A program made the position numbers and the translations under genes. A DNA stretch of 6,318 nt from Candidatus Desantisiibacteriota bacterium (GTDB lineage: Bacteria; JACRDZ01): the NCBI GenBank assembly GCA_016209155.1, contig JACQWU010000325.1, positions 1 to 6,318 of the forward strand, written 5' to 3'. Shown here one piece after another: positions 1-5,410 of this stretch. The notes below the pieces were generated by a model. It saw only the letters and a list, made by a program, of their open reading frames with translations, did not search any database and was not told the DNA's origin. The first letter of the stretch is position 1. Each line of letters starts with the position of its first letter.

Positions 1-4
1 AGGA
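1..4 (+). promoter_or_regulatory. Ribosome binding site supporting a TTG start
   Basis: AGGA lies 5 bases before the TTG at 10-12, which is normal Shine-Dalgarno spacing and is the main reason for accepting TTG as the start of the zinc-ribbon gene. In another frame a TGA stop (11-13) overlaps the TTG, giving a TTGA overlap. This fits an upstream gene ending here and translational coupling, but only four codons of that frame are visible. Confidence 0.5.
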
Positions 5-9
5 CAGTT

Positions 10-732
10 TTGAATAATAACATAATTAACTCTTTACTTAAACTTCAGGAGACAGATATAGAAATAATTAGATTGGAAAAGGAGCTCTTAAGGATTCCGG
101 GTGAGATTAAAATAATAGATGAAAAAATGCAGGTTTATAGCCTCAGACTTATTGAGAAAAAAAACAACATGGATACATTGCTTAAAAAGCGAAAAGAGAA
201 GGAAATAGATCTTGCCTCTCAAAACGATAAGATAAAAAAACTGGAATCTCAACTATATTCACTGAAAAGCAATAAAGAATATGCAGCAATGCTTAAAGAA
301 ATAAAAGATATAAAAGAAAATAATTCTAAATTTGAGGAAATTATTTTAAATTTTATGTTCCAGTATGACATAGAAAAAGAAGAATATTCAAAATTGGAAA
401 CAGAAGCTAAAAATTTCGGGAGTTTAATTTCTAATGAGAAAGATGACAAAATCAAGGAGGAAGAAAATTTAAAAAAAATGCTCCAGGAAAAGCTGGAAGC
501 AAGAAAACTGGCTGTCAATGACCTAGATAAAAATACTATTTATTCCTATGAAAGAATATTAAAAAACAAAAATGATTATGCTATTGTTGAAATTAAAGGA
601 GAAATATGCCAGGGCTGTCATATGGGAATTCCTCCTCAAATGATTAATGATATAATTCTTTCCAATGAACTGTTCAAATGTCCTAACTGTGCAAGAATAG
701 TATATTTAAATAGAACAAATGCTCATTCATAA
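10..732 (+). CDS. Coiled-coil C4-type zinc ribbon protein (COG1579 / CdsZ / HP0958-like)
   Basis: The 240-residue protein has the standard architecture and length of the COG1579 family. A long charged coiled coil covers about residues 10-165, rich in K, E, L and I. A C-terminal zinc ribbon follows, with Cys200-x2-Cys203 and Cys224-x2-Cys227. The SNKEYAAMLKEI stretch (87-98) matches a conserved family segment in the coiled coil. Known relatives include Helicobacter HP0958, which binds flaA mRNA and the sigma factor RpoN, and Chlamydia CdsZ; in most bacteria the role is unknown. It is presumably a cytoplasmic scaffold or nucleic-acid-binding protein. The start is TTG with AGGA 5 bases upstream. 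The frame stays open to the left edge, so a start outside the window cannot be excluded. It is the first visible gene of a likely three-gene operon. Family assignment is firm; function is not. Confidence 0.9.
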   Translation: MNNNIINSLLKLQETDIEIIRLEKELLRIPGEIKIIDEKMQVYSLRLIEKKNNMDTLLKKRKEKEIDLASQNDKIKKLESQLYSLKSNKEYAAMLKEIKDIKENNSKFEEIILNFMFQYDIEKEEYSKLETEAKNFGSLISNEKDDKIKEEENLKKMLQEKLEARKLAVNDLDKNTIYSYERILKNKNDYAIVEIKGEICQGCHMGIPPQMINDIILSNELFKCPNCARIVYLNRTNAHS

Positions 733-769
733 TTGTAATATTAACAAATATCATACAAATTGTCATTAA

Positions 770-775
770 AGAGGA
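770..775 (+). promoter_or_regulatory. Distant ribosome binding site of the TolB-like gene
   Basis: AGAGGA is the only Shine-Dalgarno-like sequence before the ATG at 788, but it sits 12 bases away, longer than the usual 5-9. An in-frame TAA at 782-784 rules out any start further upstream. Initiation may therefore be weak. Confidence 0.45.
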
Positions 776-787
776 TACTTTTAAAAT

Positions 788-2659
788 ATGGAACATAAGG
801 GTATATCTTGCAGATTTATAAAGACATTTTATATTGATATTTTTTTATCTATTTTATTAAGTTTTTATTTTTGTATCCCTGCCGGCGCAGATACTATTAT
901 TGCAGTTGCTCCTTTCAGATATGATTCATCTATATCAGAAATTTTCAGCCGGAGCATTGCTCAATTCGAAGGTTTAACAGTTATCCCTCATGATAAAGTC
1001 AAAGAAAAAATAAACTTACTTAAAATCAGTGATAAAGATTTAATGGAACCCCTAAAAATACTTGATCTGGGAAGAATCTTAAATGCCAATTTGATCGTTT
1101 TTGGTGCTTATTATGAGTTTGAAAATACGATAAAAATTTCCTCACAGATAATTGATGTATACAGCGGATCAGTTAAATATGTTTATCAGATAGCGGGATT
1201 TAAAAATGATTTTGATAATATTTTATCGCGTTTTATATCGATTTTATTCAAGAAAGAAAATTATTACGGTCCGGAAAAAGTATATGCAAAAATAGAAAAA
1301 CAACCGGAAAACAAAATATATATTAAGTATGCTAATTTTTCCATTCCGGAAACGGATATGGACAATGCCGATATAAATGAAATCACATTTGATAATTTTA
1401 TTTCTTATAAAACGAATTTTGTACCTTTTTTTTGGCTTGATAATAATATTGAAATAATAGGAAAAATAGCAGAAAAAAATGGAGAAAATATAGCTATTTT
1501 TGATGCAAATAAAGGCTGTTACAAAATTTTGCAAGAGACCTTCCTCCCTTATCCTATACGTACAATAAGTTTATCCCCTGACAAGAAAAAAATCGCTTAT
1601 GAAAGCAATGGAGATGTATTTATATTAAATATAGATGGTTCGGAATATAAAAAAATAGATTTTGGATCTCTTCCATCATGGGCACCTGATAGCAGAAGGA
1701 TTTCGTACATTAAAGGCATTCCCCCTCAGGTTTATTATATAAATGTTGATAAGCTGATTGAACCGGTAAATCTGGTAAAAGGTACTTCTACTCTTTGGCT
1801 TCCCGGAGGAAACGAAATAGTAATAAATTATAATCTGGAGGGTAAAAATATTTCCTTAACCTCTTTTAGTATTGACAGAAAAATTGTACAGGAGCTCTCC
1901 GGTAATGAAGCAATAAATTATTATTATATTTTTGGATCAAACAGCTTTAGCGGGCCGCGTATTCCTGTATTTTCGAGAAGAAACTGGATAATTACAAAAA
2001 CTGAAAAAAAAGAATTAAAAATAACAGATATTAAAACCGGCGAAAATGATATTATAAAGATAAAAGGTAAACAATTTATTATTGATGCCGGGAATATTCT
2101 ATGGTCAAAAAATGGCATGAGAATTGTTTATACTGAATCCCGGGATAAGCTTACAGTAGCAGAGATCGGGATTAAAGATAGCATGATACTTAAGCTAAAT
2201 GTTGGAGCTACAGACGGACTTTCCGAAAATGATAAAATAGATTTTGTTTCCTTTGAAAAAAAAATATCTGGTGAAAATGGAAAAATATATCAATATCAGG
2301 AAAATATAATAGATAAAGTTAAAATTGTCGGGATATATCCAAAAGTATCTATAGCTATTATTCCAAATACATATGATATTGGTCAGGATAAAATTGTTAA
2401 ATATATTCTTTATAATGACGCGGGGATGGAAGGCACAGTTATATATTGTAAAAATAATGTAACTGAATTTTTAAAACATTCAAAGAATAATGCTGCTCTT
2501 TTATTTAAATCAGCCAATAAATTCTTTGATGATGGAAATTTTGAAAAAACCCGGGATGTATTGAAAAAAATTATTGATATTTATCCTGAAACCCCATATT
2601 ATCTAAATGCTAAAGATATGATGAAATTATTACCTGCCAGGTATATTATAGAAGAATGA
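788..2659 (+). CDS. Exported TolB-like protein: N-terminal TolB/FlgO-like domain, PD40 propeller repeats, TPR-like tail
   Basis: The 623-residue protein starts with a Sec signal: basic N-region, hydrophobic stretch about 15-30, and a likely signal peptidase I cut after Ala34 (AGA|DT). Cys29 is not in a lipobox. Residues 36-155 resemble the TolB-N/CsgG/FlgO fold, with an IIAVAPF strand, a LDLGRILNANLIVFGAY segment and IIDVYSGSVKYVYQ. Propeller-type PD40 repeats are clear at 258-310 (SLSPDKKKIAYES, SWAPDSRRISYI) and weaker at 435-450 (ILWSKNGMRIVYTE). Residues 468-526 recall the small barrel at the C-terminus of FlgT-like proteins, ending in VSIAII. Residues 568-613 look like one or two TPR helices. 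TolB proper (about 430 residues) is the periplasmic part of the Tol-Pal envelope system. This protein is longer, and no tolQRA or pal is nearby, so I do not call it tolB. It probably acts in the periplasm as a binding or assembly protein. Confidence 0.75.
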   Translation: MEHKGISCRFIKTFYIDIFLSILLSFYFCIPAGADTIIAVAPFRYDSSISEIFSRSIAQFEGLTVIPHDKVKEKINLLKISDKDLMEPLKILDLGRILNANLIVFGAYYEFENTIKISSQIIDVYSGSVKYVYQIAGFKNDFDNILSRFISILFKKENYYGPEKVYAKIEKQPENKIYIKYANFSIPETDMDNADINEITFDNFISYKTNFVPFFWLDNNIEIIGKIAEKNGENIAIFDANKGCYKILQETFLPYPIRTISLSPDKKKIAYESNGDVFILNIDGSEYKKIDFGSLPSWAPDSRRISYIKGIPPQVYYINVDKLIEPVNLVKGTSTLWLPGGNEIVINYNLEGKNISLTSFSIDRKIVQELSGNEAINYYYIFGSNSFSGPRIPVFSRRNWIITKTEKKELKITDIKTGENDIIKIKGKQFIIDAGNILWSKNGMRIVYTESRDKLTVAEIGIKDSMILKLNVGATDGLSENDKIDFVSFEKKISGENGKIYQYQENIIDKVKIVGIYPKVSIAIIPNTYDIGQDKIVKYILYNDAGMEGTVIYCKNNVTEFLKHSKNNAALLFKSANKFFDDGNFEKTRDVLKKIIDIYPETPYYLNAKDMMKLLPARYIIEE

Positions 2660-2683
2660 AATTTTAGATAAAGGAAAATTATC

Positions 2684-3331
2684 ATGGAAAAAGAAAAAAT
2701 CGAGGAAGCTCTTGGTATAATATGGAAGTTGAAAGAATTAGATGATGATAGTATCCCGAGGCTTGAAGAAGAAATAAAAAAAGAAACCAGGGAATCAATG
2801 CTGGATTATTTACTGGAAAATGGATTTATTACTAAAGAAGGTGAAAAAATTAATTTAACAAAATCCGGCGGAGAAATAGCTGTTAATATTATACGCAGAC
2901 ATCGTCTTGCTGAAAGGCTTTTACACGATGTGCTGGCAATGGAAAAAAATGAGATTGAACCAAGTGCATGTGCTTTTGAACATATTCTTTCCCCCGGAGT
3001 AGAAGAAAATATCTGCATTTTGCTTGGACATCCCCGTGAATGTCCGCATGGGATGTATATCCCTGAAGGAGAATGCTGCAGGAAAGCAAAAACTATTATT
3101 GAAAGTATAGTTGTCCCGTTATCATTGTTAAAATCAGGCGACTCAGGTAAGGTATCCTATGTCCTTACTCATAATCATCCGCAGTTGCATAAGCTTATGT
3201 CGATAGGTATTGTGCCGGGGGTCGATTTATATATACATCAGACATTTCCTTCTTTTATAATAAAAGTCGGAGAAACACAGCTGGCTTTAGAAAATGAAAT
3301 TGCTCATGATATTTATATTAGACGGTGCTAG
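2684..3331 (+). CDS. DtxR/MntR-family metal-dependent transcriptional repressor with FeoA-like C-terminal domain
   Basis: This 215-residue protein is close to the usual length of DtxR-type repressors, which bind operator DNA when loaded with Fe2+ or Mn2+. Residues 1-65 form a divergent winged helix ending in LTKSGGEIA. The dimerisation and metal domain contains RRHRLAERLL (71-80; His73 and Glu77 match DtxR His79 and Glu83) and SACAFEHIL (94-102; Cys96, Glu99 and His100 match the primary site Cys102, Glu105, His106). Glu92 stands where DtxR has His98. A GHPRECPHG segment (115-123) and Cys131-Cys132 follow, a pattern I recall from a common bacterial subgroup. Residues 145-213 form an SH3/FeoA-like domain (LMSIGIVPGV). 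Cys96 suggests iron rather than manganese, by inference. AAGGA lies 8 bases before the ATG. The gene starts 24 bases after the TolB-like gene, so they are probably co-transcribed. Confidence 0.9.
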   Translation: MEKEKIEEALGIIWKLKELDDDSIPRLEEEIKKETRESMLDYLLENGFITKEGEKINLTKSGGEIAVNIIRRHRLAERLLHDVLAMEKNEIEPSACAFEHILSPGVEENICILLGHPRECPHGMYIPEGECCRKAKTIIESIVVPLSLLKSGDSGKVSYVLTHNHPQLHKLMSIGIVPGVDLYIHQTFPSFIIKVGETQLALENEIAHDIYIRRC

Positions 3332-3336
3332 ATAAG

Positions 3337-4041
3337 CTACCAATAAATAACCATATTATTAATATAATGTTCAAAGTCCCAGAGATAGACATCATATCTT
3401 TCCGGAGAAGTCTGCCCGTGGAGGTTAAAAATACGCCGGTTCTTAACAACAAACACTTCGATAAACGTGAGATCGTTTTTTGTTATTTCTGCCACATAAT
3501 ATGAAGCTTTTAATGATCCTTTGGTATGAATAGTTGGTTTTTGTAATATTTTTACATTATCATTACCATAATTTTTTAACAGATTAGTAAAACTTTCCTC
3601 TGCAAGACTTACTGAAGTGCGCGGCTGATCAAAAATAACTATATTTAAAAATACAGAAGCAACTTCCTTCTCGCCGTCTTTAACGACAAAAAACGCAAGC
3701 GGTTTAATTCTGTTTTCAAGTGTTTTTGCATCCGGTATTTTATCTTCATACTTATCTTCGATTTTTACAATATCCCAATCAGCAGAAGGGCGTGTTATTC
3801 TTACCCCGTAATAGTAATTATTGTAAATAGAACCATTCCCGTATATTTCAGCTTTAACTTTAGTTTTATTTCTTAAGTCTTCAAATTTTTTTGGTTTATT
3901 GCTTCTATTTAATTTTACAATAGATGCAATAATAAAAATTAATGCGATGGCATATATCCCCATACGGATATAAAAAGTTGTTTTAGAATTGCTTTTATTT
4001 GTTTTTTTATAAAAGTTAAATTGAAAATCATCATTTTTCAT
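3337..4041 (-). CDS. Membrane-anchored protein of unknown function, possible PsbP/DcrB-like domain
   Basis: The 234-residue protein has a basic N-terminus, a single hydrophobic membrane segment at about 25-43 and a polar remainder, so it is probably anchored by its N-terminus with the rest outside the cytoplasm. Residues 78-234 recall the PsbP/DcrB/Mog1-like fold: an opening YYGVRITRPSADWDI, central strands (ASVFLNIVIF, ASYYVAEI, FIEVFVVK), and a closing NLHGQTSPERYDVYLWDFEH, where the chain measured against a returning helix is typical of that fold. This is pattern resemblance only; no catalytic residues can be named. AAGGA (4049-4053, minus strand) lies 7 bases before the ATG. The start is 31 bases after the tRNA-Met 3' end with no terminator between, so both probably share one transcript. 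Its stop is 5 bases from that of the converging DtxR-type gene. Confidence 0.75.
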   Translation of the reverse strand: MKNDDFQFNFYKKTNKSNSKTTFYIRMGIYAIALIFIIASIVKLNRSNKPKKFEDLRNKTKVKAEIYGNGSIYNNYYYGVRITRPSADWDIVKIEDKYEDKIPDAKTLENRIKPLAFFVVKDGEKEVASVFLNIVIFDQPRTSVSLAEESFTNLLKNYGNDNVKILQKPTIHTKGSLKASYYVAEITKNDLTFIEVFVVKNRRIFNLHGQTSPERYDVYLWDFEHYINNMVIYW

Positions 4042-4072
4042 AAAATAATCCTTATGGCATGATAAAATAAAA

Positions 4073-4149
4073 TGGTAGCGGTGCAGGGAATCGAACCCCG
4101 GACACTACGGGTATGAGCCGTATGCTCTAACCATCTGAGCTACACCGCC
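4073..4149 (-). tRNA. tRNA-Met (CAU anticodon, elongator type), encoded CCA
   Basis: Read on the minus strand, all 77 bases fold as a cloverleaf: acceptor GGCGGTG/CACCGCT (a G-U pair at 1-72), D arm GCTC/GAGC, anticodon stem TACGG/CCGTA with loop CTCATAC (anticodon CAT), variable loop GTGTC, T stem CGGGG/CCCTG with loop TTCGATT, discriminator A and genomic CCA. The anticodon stem lacks the three G-C pairs of initiator tRNA, and the 1-72 position is paired (G-U). The sequence resembles elongator tRNA-Met of Bacillus-type bacteria. A CAU tRNA-Ile modified with lysidine cannot be strictly excluded but fits less well. Confidence 0.95.
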
Positions 4150-4179
4150 AAATGCTAAAGTGAAAATTTTTATCTATTA

Positions 4180-4208
4180 TATATATATTAAAAATATATT
4201 TTTGTCAA
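4180..4208 (-). promoter_or_regulatory. Sigma70-type promoter for tRNA-Met and the downstream gene
   Basis: On the minus strand a perfect TTGACA (4203-4208) is followed, after 17 bases, by TATATA (4180-4185). A perfect TATAAT also exists (4176-4181) but at a 21-base spacing. Transcription would start about 20-25 bases before the tRNA 5' end. This is the strongest promoter-like sequence in the window, as expected for a tRNA gene. It probably also drives the membrane-anchored protein gene. Confidence 0.7.
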
Positions 4209-4230
4209 TATACAGTTTTTTTTATATATT
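4202..4230 (+). promoter_or_regulatory. Sigma70-type promoter for the FemAB gene
   Basis: TTGTCA (4202-4207) and TATATT (4225-4230) are separated by exactly 17 bases, each matching consensus at five of six positions. A start near 4237 would give a leader of about 32 bases before the ATG at 4269. Its -35 box overlaps the opposite-strand -35 box by five bases. Confidence 0.6.
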
Positions 4231-4268
4231 CTATTTTCTTTTTAAGCCAACTGTGATATAAAAAAAAT

Positions 4269-5342
4269 ATGTCTGAATATAAATTTATTGAAATTAAAGA
4301 AAAAAATATATGGGATAGTTTTATTGAAAATACGGGCAATCCTCAGATTCTTCAAACTTATGCATGGGGAGAGATTAAACGCAATTTTTCATGGGAACCC
4401 TTAAGATTTGGATTTTATCAGGATGATAAATTAAAAGGAGCAGTGTTATTATTAAAAAAGATAATTCCTTTTTCAGGAGGAAAGAGTATATTTTATGCTC
4501 CACGCGGACCAATATTGGATTACCATGATTCGTCTATTTTAAATGGCCTCTTAGAAGGTGTCAGGCAAATAAATAAATACCATAAAGCAATAGTTTTGAA
4601 AATAGATCCTTTTATAAGCGAAGATGATGAAGAGAGCAAAAAAAAATTTCTTCAGTGCGGTTTTATAAAAGCTGAACAGGAAATACAGCCCAGATGTACT
4701 TTTATTGTTGACCTTGAAATGTCCATAGATGAGATATCTAAAAATTTTGAACCTAAAACCAGATATAATATTAAGCTTGCAGTAGAAAAGGGAGTAATCA
4801 TAAAAAAGACTGATGGAGAGGAGGGGGTAAGTATTTTTTATACATTACTTCAAGAAACAGCAAAAAGAGATAAATTTGTAATTCACAGTGAAGAATATTA
4901 TAAAACTGTATGGAATTTGCTGAAAAATGACAAAAGATGCGAGATTTTTTTAGCTTATGTTGATAATAAAGTAGTAGCAGGAGTTTTCCTTTTTATATTT
5001 AATAATACATGCTGGTATATGTATGGAGCTTCCAATAATCTTTATCGCAATTATATGCCAAACCAGCTGCTTCATTGGGAAGTTATTTCCTGGGCGCAAA
5101 GTCTTGGAATAAAAAATTATGATTTATGGGGCATTCCATGTAATTTATATCCGGAACATCCTTTGTGGGGTGTTTACAGGTTTAAAAAGGGATTTGGCGG
5201 AAAACAAGTTAAGCTAATCGGCTCTTATGATCTTCCTCTTTCCGGATTTTATTATTTTTTATGGAAAAAGGGTTTGGATATTTACAGAAAAGCCATAAAT
5301 TTAAAAACACGCAAGTCTCTTAACAGTGCTTTAGAGGAATAA
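4269..5342 (+). CDS. FemAB-family peptidoglycan aminoacyltransferase (FemX-like)
   Basis: The 357-residue protein has the two GNAT-like halves of FemAB/FemX enzymes, which transfer amino acids from aminoacyl-tRNA to the peptide of lipid II or related precursors on the cytoplasmic face of the membrane. Family signatures include ILQTYAWGEIKRNFSW (27-42), YAPRGPILD (76-84), KTRYNIKLA (163-171), YGAS (252-255), PNQLLHWEVISWA (264-276), YDLWGI (284-289) and FKKGFGG (305-311). There is no inserted coiled-coil arm as in staphylococcal FemA, so it is closer to the shorter FemX type. The amino acid added cannot be read from the sequence, and some distant relatives modify other substrates. The ATG is well placed for the family N-terminus, yet no Shine-Dalgarno sequence precedes it. 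A YfhO-family gene follows after 68 bases. Confidence 0.88.
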   Translation: MSEYKFIEIKEKNIWDSFIENTGNPQILQTYAWGEIKRNFSWEPLRFGFYQDDKLKGAVLLLKKIIPFSGGKSIFYAPRGPILDYHDSSILNGLLEGVRQINKYHKAIVLKIDPFISEDDEESKKKFLQCGFIKAEQEIQPRCTFIVDLEMSIDEISKNFEPKTRYNIKLAVEKGVIIKKTDGEEGVSIFYTLLQETAKRDKFVIHSEEYYKTVWNLLKNDKRCEIFLAYVDNKVVAGVFLFIFNNTCWYMYGASNNLYRNYMPNQLLHWEVISWAQSLGIKNYDLWGIPCNLYPEHPLWGVYRFKKGFGGKQVKLIGSYDLPLSGFYYFLWKKGLDIYRKAINLKTRKSLNSALEE

Positions 5343-5349
5343 TTTAAAA

Positions 5350-5378
5350 TTGATTTTTTATTTTTTATCTGTTATTAT
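5350..5378 (+). promoter_or_regulatory. Possible promoter with extended -10 for the YfhO-family gene
   Basis: TTGATT (5350-5355) is followed after 17 bases by TATTAT (5373-5378), preceded by TG one base upstream (5370-5371) as in extended -10 promoters. The start would fall near 5385, about 26 bases before the ATG. The region is very AT-rich, so chance matches are common; the gene could equally be read from the FemAB promoter. Confidence 0.4.
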
Positions 5379-5410
5379 GCTTTGAATTATATCCATAAAG
5401 AAAGGATTTT

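Noticed and set aside
733-787. Promoter between the zinc-ribbon and TolB-like genes
   Set aside because: TTGTAA at 733 and TTGTCA at 760 have no -10 hexamer at proper spacing; TACAAA at 754 is a poor match at 15 bases.
1244-1534. Minus-strand reading frame of 96 codons rich in Phe and Ile
   Set aside because: It is antisense to the TolB-like gene, has low-complexity composition produced by AT bias, and shows no recognisable domain.
2806-3089. Two overlapping minus-strand reading frames opposite the DtxR gene
   Set aside because: They are shadows of a clearly recognised gene, lack ribosome binding sites that stand out, and resemble no family.
4073-4149. Initiator tRNA-fMet or phage attachment site at the tRNA
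   Set aside because: The anticodon stem lacks the three consecutive G-C pairs and the 1-72 position is paired, which speaks against an initiator. No duplicated tRNA 3' end or integrase gene is present.
5343-5410. Terminator after the FemAB gene
   Set aside because: There are T-runs but no GC-rich stem before them, so an intrinsic terminator cannot be supported.
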